DNA from: Mesorhizobium huakuii
GTDB taxonomy: Bacteria; Pseudomonadota; Alphaproteobacteria; Rhizobiales; Rhizobiaceae
Reading direction: 5' to 3'
Length of the DNA: 64,000 nucleotides
NCBI RefSeq assembly: GCF_030160235.1
Contig: NZ_BSNY01000010.1
Span: 62,001-126,000 of the forward strand
Positions 37,930 to 48,140 of this stretch are shown one piece after another. Positions within the stretch are counted from its first letter, which is position 1; each line of letters starts with the position of its first letter. The notes under the pieces are model-generated. The model saw only the letters and a list, made by a program, of their open reading frames with translations, was not told where the DNA came from and searched no databases. The translations under genes and the position numbers were made by a program.

Positions 37930-38389
37930 TATGGTGGCGGCGACGACGCTGGAAGCGGTCGACATAATGGGGCTGATGAAGCTCCTGCCGCACCGCTATC
38001 CCTTCCTGATGATCGACCGCATCGTCGACATCGATGGCGACGATTCCGCCGTCGGCATCAAGAACGTCACCATCAACGAGCCGCATTTTCAGGGGCATTT
38101 CCCGGAGCAGCCGGTAATGCCGGGCGTGCTGATCGTCGAGGCCATGGCGCAGACGGCGGGCGCCATCTGCATCCGCAGCCTTGGAGCGTCGAAGCCGTCG
38201 CTGGTCTATTTCCTGACCATCGACAACGCCAAGTTCCGCAAACCGGTCGTTCCCGGCGACCAGTTGAAGATTCACGTCAAGAAAATCAAGAAGCGCGGCA
38301 ACCTGCTCAAATTCGCCTGCGAAGCCCTGGTCGATGGCACCAAGGCGGCCGAGGCCGAGATTTCAGCCATGATGGTCACCGGCGACTGA
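37922..38389 (+). CDS. fabZ: 3-hydroxyacyl-ACP dehydratase FabZ
   Basis: FabZ dehydrates 3-hydroxyacyl-ACP in fatty acid elongation, competing with LpxA/LpxD for hydroxymyristoyl-ACP. The 155-residue hot-dog-fold protein has [15 protein letters not shown] with the catalytic His (about residue 24) and [19 protein letters not shown] with the catalytic Glu. It overlaps the lpxD end, with a 13-base gap to lpxA. Confidence 0.97.
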   Translation: MADMVAATTLEAVDIMGLMKLLPHRYPFLMIDRIVDIDGDDSAVGIKNVTINEPHFQGHFPEQPVMPGVLIVEAMAQTAGAICIRSLGASKPSLVYFLTIDNAKFRKPVVPGDQLKIHVKKIKKRGNLLKFACEALVDGTKAAEAEISAMMVTGD

Positions 38390-38402
38390 CGATCGAGTGC
38401 TT

Positions 38403-39236
38403 ATGAAAATCGAGACTTCAATCCATCCTTCCTCCGTCGTGGAAGAGGGCGCTCAAATCGGCCAGGGTGTGCGCATAGGGCCGTTCTGCCATGTCAGCGC
38501 CGATGCCGTGATCGCCGATGGTGTCGAACTGGTCAGTCATGTCTCGGTCATGGGCGCGACCACAATCGGCGCCTCGACCAAGGTCTATCCGATGGCGACA
38601 TTGGGCGCGCCGCCGCAGAACACCAAGCACAAGGGCGGCCGCACGACGCTGGTCATCGGCGCCAACTGCACCATCCGCGAAGGCGTCACCATGCATGTCG
38701 GCACCGACACCAGCCGCGGCGAAACGACAGTGGGCGACAATGGCAATTTCCTTGCCTACGCCCACATCGCCCATGATTGCGTCGTTGGCAAGAATGCCAC
38801 CTTCGCCAATGGCGCGACGCTGGGCGGCCACTGCGAGATCGGCGACAATGTCTATATCGGCGGCCTCAGCGCCGTTCATCAATTCGTGCGTGTCGGCGAC
38901 AACGCCTTTCTTGGCGGATGCTCGGCTTTCGTTGGCGACGTCATTCCCTATGCCATTGCCGTCGGCAACCGCGCCAGCCTGCGCGGATTGAACATTATCG
39001 GACTGAAGCGTGCCGGTCTGCCGCGTTCCGAAATCTATCTGTTGCGCAAAGCCTACAGGACGATTTTCGACCGCTCCCGCACCGTCGGCGAGAACATCGA
39101 ATTCGCCAAGGCCGAGTTCGCCTCTTCGCCGACCGCCATGAAGATCATCGACTTCATCAGCAGCCGCGGCAAGCGGCACTATGCGGTGCCATCGCTCAGG
39201 GGTGGCGATGGCGACGATACCGATGATGAAGACTGA
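38403..39236 (+). CDS. lpxA: Acyl-ACP--UDP-N-acetylglucosamine O-acyltransferase
   Basis: LpxA performs the first step of lipid A synthesis. The 277-residue protein has hexapeptide repeats from residue about 8 to 190, the catalytic-His loop AYAHIAHDCVVGK near residue 122, GLSAVHQFVRVGDNAF and a C-terminal helical domain (LRGLNIIGLKRAGLPRSEI). ATG 38403 was chosen over GTG 38397. Its 3' end overlaps the start of lpxI. Confidence 0.97.
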   Translation: MKIETSIHPSSVVEEGAQIGQGVRIGPFCHVSADAVIADGVELVSHVSVMGATTIGASTKVYPMATLGAPPQNTKHKGGRTTLVIGANCTIREGVTMHVGTDTSRGETTVGDNGNFLAYAHIAHDCVVGKNATFANGATLGGHCEIGDNVYIGGLSAVHQFVRVGDNAFLGGCSAFVGDVIPYAIAVGNRASLRGLNIIGLKRAGLPRSEIYLLRKAYRTIFDRSRTVGENIEFAKAEFASSPTAMKIIDFISSRGKRHYAVPSLRGGDGDDTDDED

Positions 39237-40122
39237 GACCGCTTCTGCCGGTCTTGATCTCCCGCCAGATGCCAGGGTCGGCATCATTGCCGGCGGCGGC
39301 AGTCTTCCGGTCGAAGTCGCGGCCGGTTCGGCCGAGCAGGGTTATCCGCCCTTCATCGTCCTCATGGAAGGCGAGGCCGACCGTCTGTCGGAATTGTGCC
39401 GCTATGAGCATGAGACGCTTGCCCTGGAGGCGATCGGTTCGCTTGTTCCACTGCTCAAACGCCACCGGATTACCCATCTGGTGCTGGCCGGCGAGATCAA
39501 GCGCCGGCCAAGGCTGACCCATCTGCACCCGAGCCTCAGCCTGCTGGCGGTGATACCAATTGTCGTCATGGCGCTGGCGCGTGGCGACGATGGCTTGTTG
39601 AAGGTGGTGGCGCGCGGTCTCGAGGCCCGAGGGATAAAGGTCGTGGGCGCCCACGAAATCGTGCCGAACCTGGTCGCCGCCGAAGGGGTCTTGACGAAAG
39701 CCGTGCCACAGAAATCGGATCGGCGCGACATCGAGGCAGGCTTTGCGGCGGCGAAGGCCATCGGGGCGCTGGATATCGGCCAGGCGGCGATCGCTGTCGG
39801 CGGCCGGGTCATCGCGCTCGAGGGCATCGAGGGCACGGCCGGATTGCTCGACCGCGCGAAGCTGCTGCGCGGCCATGGCCGTATCGCCGGCAAGACGCGC
39901 GGCGTCCTGGTCAAATGCGCCAAGCCTGGCCAGGAGCTGCGCGCAGATCTTCCTTCGATGGGACCGCAGACGGTCGAAGCGGCGCATGCGGCGGGGCTTG
40001 CAGGCATTGCGGTCGAGGCGGGGCGCTCACTGATCCTCGAAGGCCCCGCAACCCTGTCGCGCGCCAATGAACTTGGCCTGTTCATCGTCGGCCTGGCCGC
40101 AGCGGAGCCTGGGCATGGCTGA
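39208..40122 (+). CDS. lpxI: UDP-2,3-diacylglucosamine pyrophosphatase LpxI
   Basis: LpxI (DUF1009) hydrolyses UDP-2,3-diacylglucosamine to lipid X and UMP, replacing LpxH in many alphaproteobacteria. Motifs are VGIIAGGGSLPVEVA, LVLAGEIKRRPRL, LTKAVPQKSDRRDIEAGF and the C-terminal DLPSMGPQTVEAAHAAGLAG region carrying the catalytic aspartate. ATG 39208 has AGGGGTGG upstream and gives 304 residues; ATG 39223 is an option. It overlaps both lpxA (29 bases) and lpxB (8 bases). Confidence 0.95.
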   Translation: MATIPMMKTETASAGLDLPPDARVGIIAGGGSLPVEVAAGSAEQGYPPFIVLMEGEADRLSELCRYEHETLALEAIGSLVPLLKRHRITHLVLAGEIKRRPRLTHLHPSLSLLAVIPIVVMALARGDDGLLKVVARGLEARGIKVVGAHEIVPNLVAAEGVLTKAVPQKSDRRDIEAGFAAAKAIGALDIGQAAIAVGGRVIALEGIEGTAGLLDRAKLLRGHGRIAGKTRGVLVKCAKPGQELRADLPSMGPQTVEAAHAAGLAGIAVEAGRSLILEGPATLSRANELGLFIVGLAAAEPGHG

Positions 40123-41287
40123 CAGGGCGTTGAAGATCGCGATCGTCGCGGGGGAGGAATCGGGCGATCTGCTTGGCGCCGACATCGTGCGTTCGCTCCG
40201 GCAGATAACAGGCCGCGACGTGCGGCTCGTCGGCCTCGGAGGCCGGCATCTCGAAGAATTGGGTCTGGTGTCGCCCTTCGATGCAGGCGAGATCGCGCTG
40301 ATGGGTTTCAGTGCAGTCCTGCGAGACCTGCCGCGCCTCATCAGGCGGATCGGCCAACTCGCCAAAACCATCGCCGAGGAAAAGCCGGACTGCCTGATCA
40401 CCATAGACAGTCCGGACTTTTCCTTGCGCGTCGCCAGGAAGGTGCGGGCGGCCAATCCGTCGATACCGATCATCCATTATGTCTGCCCGAGCGTCTGGGC
40501 CTGGCGCCCGGGCAGGGCGGTGGCGATGAAGCCCTATGTCGACCATATCCTGTGCATCCTGCCGTTCGAGGTGAAGGAACTCGAACGGCTGGGCGGCCCA
40601 CCGGGCACCTATGTGGGCCATCGCCTGACGCATGACGCAGGTGTGCTTGCCGCTCAGAAGGCGCAGGCCTTGCCACGCGACCTTGCCCAGGACCGCATCA
40701 AGACATTGCTTGTCCTGCCGGGTTCACGGCGCGGCGAGGTGCGGCGGCTGGTCGACACGTTCGGCGAGACCGTGTCGATGCTGCGCGCGCGCGGGCATCG
40801 CCTGCGGCTGCTGCTGCCGACGGTTCCGCATGTCGCCGACCTCGTCAAATCCTCGGTCAATCGTTGGGACGAAAAACCCGAAATCATCGTGGATCCCCAG
40901 CGCAAATGGCAGGCTTTCGGCAAGGCCGATGCCGCGCTGATCGCATCGGGAACCGTATCGCTGGAACTGGCTTTGGCTGGTGTGCCGATGGTGTCGTCCT
41001 ACAGGCTCGATCCGGTCGCCCGTGCCGTTGCGCCGTATCTTGTTTCGGTCTGGTCGGCGCTGCTGCCCAATCTGATCGCGGATCGCGCACTCATCCCGGA
41101 GTTCTACAACGAGTACGTCAAGCCCAACAATCTGGCTCGCCAGCTGGAAGCATTGTTCGCCGACAGCGGCATGCGCGCCTGGCAGAAAGCCGGCTTTGTC
41201 GAGATCGCGCGGCGCATGGCGACAGACAAGCCGTCGGGCGAGATCGCGGCGGGCGTGGTGCTACGCCAAATAAAAAAGGCGCCCTGA
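40115..41287 (+). CDS. lpxB: Lipid-A-disaccharide synthase
   Basis: LpxB joins lipid X and UDP-diacylglucosamine to form the tetraacyl disaccharide. This 390-residue GT19 protein has IAIVAGEESGDLLGADIV at its N-terminus, YVCPSVWAWRPGRA, LVLPGSRRGEVRRL and the late ASGTVSLELALAGVPMV nucleotide-binding region. ATG 40115 overlaps the lpxI end. The stop codon falls in the loop of the terminator hairpin. Confidence 0.97.
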   Translation: MADRALKIAIVAGEESGDLLGADIVRSLRQITGRDVRLVGLGGRHLEELGLVSPFDAGEIALMGFSAVLRDLPRLIRRIGQLAKTIAEEKPDCLITIDSPDFSLRVARKVRAANPSIPIIHYVCPSVWAWRPGRAVAMKPYVDHILCILPFEVKELERLGGPPGTYVGHRLTHDAGVLAAQKAQALPRDLAQDRIKTLLVLPGSRRGEVRRLVDTFGETVSMLRARGHRLRLLLPTVPHVADLVKSSVNRWDEKPEIIVDPQRKWQAFGKADAALIASGTVSLELALAGVPMVSSYRLDPVARAVAPYLVSVWSALLPNLIADRALIPEFYNEYVKPNNLARQLEALFADSGMRAWQKAGFVEIARRMATDKPSGEIAAGVVLRQIKKAP

Positions 41288-41300
41288 GGGGCGCCTTTTT
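41273..41300. terminator. Terminator shared by lpxB and gltA
   Basis: AAAAAGGCGCCC and GGGCGCCTTTTT form a 12-bp stem with a TGAG loop that holds the lpxB stop codon. With A and T tracts on each side it can end both the rightward lpx transcript and the leftward gltA transcript (gltA stop at 41320). Confidence 0.93.
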
Positions 41301-41319
41301 ACAATCAAGACAGCTTCGG

Positions 41320-42648
41320 TCAGCGCTTGGCGATCGGCACGTAGTCGCGCTCCGGCGCGCCGGTGTAGAGCTGGCGCGGGCGGCCGATCTTCTGGCGCGG
41401 ATCCTCGATCATCTCCTTCCACTGGGCGATCCAGCCGACGGTGCGGGCGACCGCGAACAGCACGGTGAACATGGTGGTGGGGAAGCCTAGCGCCTTCAGC
41501 GTGATGCCGGAATAGAAGTCGACATTCGGGTAGAGCTTCTTCTCGATGAAATAGGGATCGGTCAGCGCGATCTTCTCCAGTTCCATGGCGATGTCGAGCA
41601 ACGGGTCGTCCTTGATGCCGAGTTCGCCCAGGACCTCGTGCGCCGTCTTCTGCATGATTTTCGCACGAGGATCGTAGTTCTTGTAGACGCGGTGGCCAAA
41701 ACCCATCAGCCGGAACGGGTCGTTCTTGTCCTTGGCGCGGGCGATGAATTCCGGGATGTGATCGACATGGCCGATTTCGCCCAGCATGTTGAGCGCCGCT
41801 TCATTGGCGCCGCCATGGGCCGGGCCCCAAAGGCAAGCGATGCCGGCTGCGATGCAGGCGAACGGGTTGGCGCCCGACGAGCCGGCGAGGCGAACCGTCG
41901 AGGTCGAGGCATTCTGCTCGTGATCGGCGTGCAGGATGAAGATGCGCTCCATGGCGCGCGCCAGCACCGGGTTGATCTTGTATTCCTCGCACGGCACGGC
42001 GAAGCACATATGCAGGAAGTTTGCCGCGAAGCCGAGATCGTTCTTCGGGTAAATGAAGGGCTGGCCGATGTGGTACTTGTAGGCCATGGCCGCGATCGTC
42101 GGCATCTTGGCGATCAGCCGCATGGAGGCGACCATGCGCTGGTAGGGGTCCGAGATGTCGGTGGAGTCGTGATAGAAGGCCGACAGCGCGCCAACCACGC
42201 CGCACATCACCGCCATGGGGTGCGCGTCGCGGCGGAAGCCGGTGAAGAAGCGCGACATCTGCTCGTGCACCATGGTGTGGCGCGTCACGCGGTAATCGAA
42301 ATCGTCCTTCTGCGCCTTGGTCGGCAGTTCACCATAGAGCAGGAGATAGCAGACTTCGAGGAAGTCGCCGTGTTCGGCGAGCTGATCGATCGGATAGCCG
42401 CGGTGGAGGAGAATACCCGCGTCGCCGTCGATGAAGGTGATCTCGGATTCGCAGCTTGCGGTCGAGGTGAAGCCAGGGTCGTAGGTGAAGGCGCCGGTCG
42501 TGCTGTAGAGCGAGGCGATGTCGATGACGTCGGGTCCGACGGAGCCGCTTCGCACCTTGAATTCATGGGTCTTGCCGGCGAATTGAAGCGTTGCGGTAGC
42601 CTCTTGGTTCGCGCCGCCCACATCCAGTTTTTTCGCAGCTTCGGTCAT
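41320..42648 (-). CDS. gltA: Citrate synthase
   Basis: Citrate synthase condenses oxaloacetate and acetyl-CoA, the entry step of the TCA cycle. This 442-residue protein is of the long, type II (NADH-sensitive) length and sequence. It has the N-terminal [20 protein letters not shown], the catalytic-His region GAAN-type [12 protein letters not shown], and [14 protein letters not shown]. Its ATG is preceded by CAAGGAG. It is leftward and converges with lpxB. Confidence 0.98.
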   Translation of the reverse strand: MTEAAKKLDVGGANQEATATLQFAGKTHEFKVRSGSVGPDVIDIASLYSTTGAFTYDPGFTSTASCESEITFIDGDAGILLHRGYPIDQLAEHGDFLEVCYLLLYGELPTKAQKDDFDYRVTRHTMVHEQMSRFFTGFRRDAHPMAVMCGVVGALSAFYHDSTDISDPYQRMVASMRLIAKMPTIAAMAYKYHIGQPFIYPKNDLGFAANFLHMCFAVPCEEYKINPVLARAMERIFILHADHEQNASTSTVRLAGSSGANPFACIAAGIACLWGPAHGGANEAALNMLGEIGHVDHIPEFIARAKDKNDPFRLMGFGHRVYKNYDPRAKIMQKTAHEVLGELGIKDDPLLDIAMELEKIALTDPYFIEKKLYPNVDFYSGITLKALGFPTTMFTVLFAVARTVGWIAQWKEMIEDPRQKIGRPRQLYTGAPERDYVPIAKR

Positions 42649-42831
42649 TGCAAACTCCTTGTTGTTTCCTCATGCCGGCAAAGGCAAATTCTGCAGAGCG
42701 ACACGTCGAAATCACCGCAATGCGCGTATTCGCCACCGCATTTTAGGAGGTGCGTGCCAGATTGGGCCAAGGCCTAATGTTGCACTGCGAAACGCGCCTT
42801 TCAATGCCAATCTTCTTGGGCCAGTTTGCTC

Positions 42832-44256
42832 CTAATCGATTTGATCCGCTATGCGCGCCAGGCTTTCCTCGCGCCCAAGCACGGCAAGCACGTCGAACAC
42901 GCCTGGCGAGGTGCTTTTGCCGGTCAGCGCGGCCCGCAACGGTTGGGCCACGGCGCCAAGCTTGTGGCCACCGGCGAGCGCATAGTCGCGGACCGCGGCC
43001 TCTGCAGCGGCAGCCGTCCAGTCGCCTGGAAGCGCGTTCAAGGCTTCGTGAGCGCCACGCAGGATCTTGCGGGCATCGTCATTGAGCAGAAGCGCCGCCT
43101 TCTCGTCGACCCGCAGCGGTCGCGTGGCGAACAGATAGGCCGCGCCATCGACGAGTTCGACCAGCGTCTTGGCGCGCTCCTTCAGGCCCGGAAGGGCCGC
43201 CAGCAGCTGCGCCTTGTTGTGTTCGTTGAGGCGCGCGGCCATCGCCGGACCGCCTTCGAGATAGGGCAGAGTGGCGATGAAGATGTCGAGCAGCTCCGCG
43301 TCGGCCATGCGGCGCATGTGCGCGCCGTTGATCGCTTCCAGCTTTGCGAAGTCGAAGCGAGCAGCGCCCTTGTTGACGTCGCCAATATCGAACCAGGTGA
43401 TCATGTCCCTGATCGACATGATCTCGTCGTCGCCATGACTCCAGCCCAGACGCGCCAGGTAATTGAGCAGCGCCTCCGGCAGGTAGCCCATGGCGCGATA
43501 GGCCTCGACGCCGAGCGCGCCATGGCGCTTCGACAGCTTGGCGCCGTCGGCGCCATGGATCAGCGGGATGTGCGACATAGACGGCACGTCCCAGCCCATG
43601 GCGTTGTAGATGACGGTCTGGCGTGCGGCATTGGTCAGGTGGTCGTCGCCGCGGATGATGTGCGTGACACCCATGTCGTGGTCGTCGACGACGACGGCAT
43701 GCATGTAGGTCGGGTTGCCGTCCGAACGCAGGATGATGAAGTCGTCGAGATCCTTGTTGGGGAAGCGCACTTCGCCCTGGACACGGTCATGGACGATCGT
43801 TTCGCCTTCGGTCGGCGCCTTGATGCGGATGGCGCCCTTGACGCCCGCAGGCGCCTCCGAGGGGCCGCGGTCGCGCCACTGGCCATTGTAGCGCGGCGGC
43901 AGGCCCTTGGCCCGCGCTGCCTCGCGCATCGCCTCCAGCTCGGCCGGCGTTTCATAGCTGTAATAGGCCTTGCCCAGACGCACGAGTTCCTCCGCGACCT
44001 CGCGGTGGCGCGGCGCGCGCTCGAATTGCGAGACCGCGTCGCCGTCCCAGGTCAAGCCGAGCCAGGTGAGGCCGTCCAGGATAGCGGCCGTCGCGGCGGC
44101 GGTCGAACGCTCGCGATCGGTGTCCTCGATGCGCAGCAGCATCGTGCCGCCTGTGTGTTTGGCATAGAGCCAGTTGAACAGCGCCGTGCGCGCGCCGCCG
44201 ATGTGTAGATAGCCGGTGGGCGAGGGGGCAAAACGGGTTACGACCTTGTCGGACAT
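42832..44256 (-). CDS. gltX: Glutamate--tRNA ligase
   Basis: This class I aminoacyl-tRNA synthetase has 474 residues from ATG 44256, with GAGAGC upstream; the frame is open to 44328. The HIGH motif reads HIGG (residues 18-21) within [19 protein letters not shown], and the KMSKS motif reads KLSKR. It likely charges both tRNA(Glu) and tRNA(Gln), whose glutamate is then amidated by GatCAB, whose C and A subunits are at 7.3-9.6 kb. It is divergent from comEC. Confidence 0.97.
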   Translation of the reverse strand: MSDKVVTRFAPSPTGYLHIGGARTALFNWLYAKHTGGTMLLRIEDTDRERSTAAATAAILDGLTWLGLTWDGDAVSQFERAPRHREVAEELVRLGKAYYSYETPAELEAMREAARAKGLPPRYNGQWRDRGPSEAPAGVKGAIRIKAPTEGETIVHDRVQGEVRFPNKDLDDFIILRSDGNPTYMHAVVVDDHDMGVTHIIRGDDHLTNAARQTVIYNAMGWDVPSMSHIPLIHGADGAKLSKRHGALGVEAYRAMGYLPEALLNYLARLGWSHGDDEIMSIRDMITWFDIGDVNKGAARFDFAKLEAINGAHMRRMADAELLDIFIATLPYLEGGPAMAARLNEHNKAQLLAALPGLKERAKTLVELVDGAAYLFATRPLRVDEKAALLLNDDARKILRGAHEALNALPGDWTAAAAEAAVRDYALAGGHKLGAVAQPLRAALTGKSTSPGVFDVLAVLGREESLARIADQID

Positions 44257-44358
44257 GAAGCTCTCGGAAACCATCTGAAGCGGGGTGCGGCTGCGCGGAC
44301 TTTCGCGCGTCGCGCGTTCATGTAGCATAGGGCGTCAGGGGTGCAAGGGGCAGACCCG

Positions 44359-46806
44359 ATGGCTGGACGAGGCCGGGGTTCGGAACAGGGCGAGGACGCT
44401 GGTGCTGGCGTCAGCGAACGGTCCCTGTTTGCAGCCCCCTTGGCGACCCCACTGCCGTCGCCTCTTGTGCCTGCACCCGGCAGCCAGCCGCCACAGGCGG
44501 ATATCCCGGCGTCACTTCCGTCCGCTGCTTCGGGCCGGATTGTGCGCGTGCGGCGGCAACTCGGCCGGGTTTCCTGGCCTCGCCTGCGCCATAGTGCGGC
44601 GACCGCAGCCGAGCTCGAGCTTGACCGGGGCATCGCCTTCCTACTGGTGCCGGTATGTCTGGCCACTGGTGCGGTCGGCTACTATTCGCTCGCGGCGGAG
44701 CCTGATTTTGCAAAGCCCGTCGCGGTCGTCGTGCTGATGGCGGTCTGTGCGCTTGTTTCGCGCTCCTGGCCGAAAACCCATCTGGGCTTCATGGCGGCAT
44801 TGCTGTGTGCGCTTGGCCTGCTTGCCGCCAAGGTCGAGACATGGCGGGCGGGCACCCAGATGCTGGGTTCGGAAATCTCGACGCAAGTGACCGGCCGCGT
44901 CGTGTCGCTCGACCGGATGGAGACCGGCCGCATCCGGCTGACCATCGACGTGACGTCGACCGCCCGGCCGAAACTGCGCTATGCGCCGGAAAGGGTAAGG
45001 CTTTCGGCGCGCAACATCCCAGCGGAAATGACCGCCGGCTCCCTGGTCACCGGCTACGCCAAACTGTTGCCTCCGACCGGCCCGGTGCGGCCGGACAGCT
45101 ACGATTTCTCCTTCGACAGCTATTTCGCCGGCATTGGCGGCAGCGGCTTCTTTCTCGGCAATCCAAAGCTTGTCTCCGCGGACGACGAGATGCCGCTTTC
45201 GGCCCGGCTTTTCTCAGGAATAGAAAATGCCCGTGAAGCCATAGCCGACCATATCAGGGCCACGGTCGGCGGCGCCGAAGGGGAGATCGCAGCAGCGCTG
45301 ATCGTCGGCGTGCGGGCCGGTATTCCCGATGAAATCAACGAAGCGATGCGGCGCACCGGCATTTATCACATCATCTCCATTTCCGGGCTGCATATGGCGC
45401 TGGTCGCCGGTACCATCATGGGGCTGCTGCGTGGTGCCTTCGCGCTGTTTCCAGATTTTTCCGCGCGCCGGCCGGTGAAGAAATACGCGGCTGCCGCCGC
45501 CCTGTTCTCGATTGCCGCCTATCTCGTCATCTCCGGTGTCGTCGTTGCCGCCGAGCGCAGCTTCATCATGCTGGCGGTGATGCTGGTTGCCGTCCTGTTC
45601 GATCGCGCGGCGCTGACCATGCGCAATCTGGCGATCTCGGCGATCGCCGTTATTCTGGTGTCGCCGCACGAGGTCGTCGGCCCAAGCTTCCAGATGTCGT
45701 TCGCCGCGACCGCGGCGCTGGTCGGCGCCTATGCCGGGTGGGCTGATCACCATGCGGGAAAGGCAAGACCGCCACCGCCAAAGCGATCCCTGCCGGGTTT
45801 TCTCACGCGAAAATTCCTGCTGGCGACCGGCGGATTGGCAATGACCTCCATCATTGCCGGCTGCGCCACGGCGCTGTTTGCTATCTGGCATTTCCAGCGT
45901 GTGTCACCGCTCAGCCTGTTCGCCAATCTGGCCGTCATGCCGATCGTGTCGGTCGTGATGTTCCTGGCTGTTGCCAGCGCGTTGCTGATGCCATTCGGAT
46001 TGGATGCGCCGACGCTTTACCTGATGGGAAAGGGCCTGACGGCGATGATCGCCATATCGGCGTGGATATCGGAACGCTCACCGGTCGATGCTGTCGGGCT
46101 GATTTCTCAGCAATCCGTGCTGCTGGTGACCATCGCCCTGGTCATCGCGACGATGGCGACGACCTGGCTGCGGCTCGCGGCAGTGCCGTTCGCGCTTGCC
46201 GGCTTGTTGACGGTGTCGGATACGCGCACCCCGGATGTGCTGATCTCCGAAGATGCGCGGCTGGTCGCGCTGCCGATCGGCGGCGGCGAACTCGCGGTCA
46301 GCCGGGCTCGCCCGAACGAGTTCACCGTCGACAATTGGAAACGCGTGCTGGTGTCCGAAACCATCGTCGTGCCGGAGATGTTCGACAGGGCGGACGGGCA
46401 ATTCGACATTGCCGATGCCGTCAATCTGCCGCCGGGAGCTCCGTTCTATTGCACGGATGGTGTCTGTCTTGCCCGGCACCCCTCGGGTGCGATCATCGCG
46501 CATGTCGAAGACCGCAAGGACACCTGGAAAGCCTGCGGTTTCGCCGACCTGATCGTCGTCAATGACGCGACGGGCTATGATGCCTGCCACAATCCGCTGG
46601 TTCTTGTCGTCACCAAACAGCAGCTCGCCCGCAAGGGCAGCGCCGCCGTCTTCTTCGACCGCCAATCTGCGACCAGTCCGCCAACCGTCAGCTTCGCGGT
46701 GGACGGACCATATCGGCCCTGGCACGAGCAGCGAAAATTTTCGCGTGAGGCGAGGGGGCTGCCGCCCTATCAAAAATCCGAAAAACCGGCCGCCGCTGCT
46801 CAGTAG
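44359..46806 (+). CDS. comEC: ComEC/Rec2 family membrane protein
   Basis: ComEC proteins form the inner-membrane channel for single-stranded DNA uptake. The 815-residue protein has an N-terminal DUF4131 region (about 95-260), a competence domain with several helices, and the hallmark [16 protein letters not shown] near residue 345. The C-terminal part (about 620-815) is in the place of the usual metallo-beta-lactamase domain but shows no HxHxDH motif, so it is probably inactive. The frame is open upstream to GTG 44341. Its last 7 bases overlap lexA convergently. Confidence 0.92.
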   Translation: MAGRGRGSEQGEDAGAGVSERSLFAAPLATPLPSPLVPAPGSQPPQADIPASLPSAASGRIVRVRRQLGRVSWPRLRHSAATAAELELDRGIAFLLVPVCLATGAVGYYSLAAEPDFAKPVAVVVLMAVCALVSRSWPKTHLGFMAALLCALGLLAAKVETWRAGTQMLGSEISTQVTGRVVSLDRMETGRIRLTIDVTSTARPKLRYAPERVRLSARNIPAEMTAGSLVTGYAKLLPPTGPVRPDSYDFSFDSYFAGIGGSGFFLGNPKLVSADDEMPLSARLFSGIENAREAIADHIRATVGGAEGEIAAALIVGVRAGIPDEINEAMRRTGIYHIISISGLHMALVAGTIMGLLRGAFALFPDFSARRPVKKYAAAAALFSIAAYLVISGVVVAAERSFIMLAVMLVAVLFDRAALTMRNLAISAIAVILVSPHEVVGPSFQMSFAATAALVGAYAGWADHHAGKARPPPPKRSLPGFLTRKFLLATGGLAMTSIIAGCATALFAIWHFQRVSPLSLFANLAVMPIVSVVMFLAVASALLMPFGLDAPTLYLMGKGLTAMIAISAWISERSPVDAVGLISQQSVLLVTIALVIATMATTWLRLAAVPFALAGLLTVSDTRTPDVLISEDARLVALPIGGGELAVSRARPNEFTVDNWKRVLVSETIVVPEMFDRADGQFDIADAVNLPPGAPFYCTDGVCLARHPSGAIIAHVEDRKDTWKACGFADLIVVNDATGYDACHNPLVLVVTKQQLARKGSAAVFFDRQSATSPPTVSFAVDGPYRPWHEQRKFSREARGLPPYQKSEKPAAAAQ

Positions 46807-47537
46807 CGTCGGATCAGGCCGACGAGCTTGCCTTGCACCTTGACCCTATCCGGTCCGAAAATGCGCGTCTCGTAGGCCGGGTTGGCGGCTTCAAGCGCAA
46901 TCGAGGCGCCCTTGCGCCGGAACCGTTTCAGGGTTGCTTCCTCCTCGTCGACCAGCGCCACGACGATCTCGCCCGGGCTCGCCGTGTCGGCGTTGCGAAT
47001 GATGACCGTGTCGCCATCGAAGATGCCGGCCTCGATCATCGAGTCGCCCTTGACCTCAAGCGCGTAATGCTCGCCACCCATGATCATGTCCGGCGGCACC
47101 GAGATCGAATGCGTCTGGTGCTGGATGGCATCGATCGGCACACCGGCGGCGATGCGGCCCATCACAGGGATCGACACGGCGGAAACCGCATCATCATCAT
47201 TGCCGGCCGCGGGCAAGCGCGACGGCGCAGGCTTGATCTGGCGGCCAAGACCGCCTTGACCAAGGCTGCCCTGGATGACGCTTGGCGAGAATTTCTTTGC
47301 CGCGTTGAGGCCGGGCGCGATCGAATCCGGCAGCCGCAGCACTTCCAGCGCGCGCGCCCGGTTGGGCAGCCGGCGAATGAAGCCGCGCTCTTCCAGTGCC
47401 GTGATCAGGCGATGGATGCCTGACTTGGAGGCGAGATCGAGGGCTTCCTTCATCTCGTCGAAGGAAGGCGGAATGCCGCTTTCCTTGAGCCGTTCATGAA
47501 TGAACATCAGCAGTTCATGTTGCTTGCGTGTCAGCAT
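46800..47537 (-). CDS. lexA: LexA repressor
   Basis: LexA represses the SOS regulon and cleaves itself when RecA filaments form. With ATG 47537 it has 245 residues. The winged HTH covers about 1-65 ([36 protein letters not shown]). The Ala-Gly cleavage site is A131-G132, with catalytic S166 (KGDSM) and K204 (ATLKRF). The linker is longer than in E. coli, as usual in alphaproteobacteria. An SOS box lies 72 bases upstream. Confidence 0.97.
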   Translation of the reverse strand: MLTRKQHELLMFIHERLKESGIPPSFDEMKEALDLASKSGIHRLITALEERGFIRRLPNRARALEVLRLPDSIAPGLNAAKKFSPSVIQGSLGQGGLGRQIKPAPSRLPAAGNDDDAVSAVSIPVMGRIAAGVPIDAIQHQTHSISVPPDMIMGGEHYALEVKGDSMIEAGIFDGDTVIIRNADTASPGEIVVALVDEEEATLKRFRRKGASIALEAANPAYETRIFGPDRVKVQGKLVGLIRRY

Positions 47538-47608
47538 GGCGGCCCCCAAGGCATTGAACGAAGGGTGTGAACCAGAATCGAAAAACAAACCCAGAACAAA
47601 CACTATCT

Positions 47609-47623
47609 GTTCCAGTTGTGTTC
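47609..47623. promoter_or_regulatory. SOS box (LexA operator) of lexA
   Basis: GTTC-CAGTTGT-GTTC is an exact match to the alphaproteobacterial LexA operator GTTC-N7-GTTC. A GAAC at 47594-47597 gives an additional partial half-site. Position upstream of lexA fits autoregulation. Confidence 0.9.
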
Positions 47624-47639
47624 TGCAACTGTTTAAAGT

Positions 47640-47893
47640 TTAATGAATTTGTTAAGGCGGCCGAAATTAATTGACCCCGGCAGCGGGTGGCGATCGACCG
47701 CTTCCGCTGCCTGCAGGCGCATTGAAATCATTTTGGTTAATGGCCTGTGGCCTATCCCTGGACCCGGTTTGGCATCAGGCGTTTGACAGGCGTCCATGGG
47801 GCGGATCCGTGCGGTGTATCGATCCATTTCCAGCGGAACGAAACGAAATCAAAACGCCAACCCATCACTGGCTTCAGGCGGTAACGGATGCAA
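47640..47893. other. Gene-poor spacer between lexA and the dehydratase remnant
   Basis: This stretch has short open frames on both strands but none with a start site and recognisable product. It marks the junction between the conserved lexA side and the kynurenine islet. The dehydratase similarity ends at about 47894, so this segment may be the replacement sequence left by a deletion. Confidence 0.5.
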
Positions 47894-48140
47894 GGCCATG
47901 TTGCCGGAACTCTCAGTCGCCACGCCATGCCTGAGCTCATCGGCGTCGCGACAAACCAAGGCATTGAGCGCCGGCCTGATCTTGAAGGCGCCGATGGGCG
48001 GCAATGTCTCGAGCTTGAATATCCGCTGATCGGGCCGGCCGAGATCGGTGCGCGGCAGCGGCGTGCGCGGCAGCCAGACGCTCGGCCGATCACCGGGCCG
48101 CGACAACCTCGTCAGGTGCCGGGCGCTGCGGCAGCGTCAT
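47894..48140 (-). pseudogene. Frameshifted, truncated remnant of a PLP-dependent threonine/serine dehydratase-like gene
   Basis: An ATG at 48140 overlaps the GntR gene stop by four bases (ATGA), and 16 codons (MTLPQRPAPDEVVAAR) run to a TGA. In another frame the sequence continues VWLPRTPLPRTDLG, then KLETLPPIGAFKIRPALNAL and ATESSGNMA. This is the N-terminal domain of fold-type II PLP enzymes, with the Schiff-base lysine in the AFK segment. Similarity stops at about 47894, so the remaining 200 or more residues are gone. The frames imply at least one frameshift, perhaps two. Confidence 0.75.
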
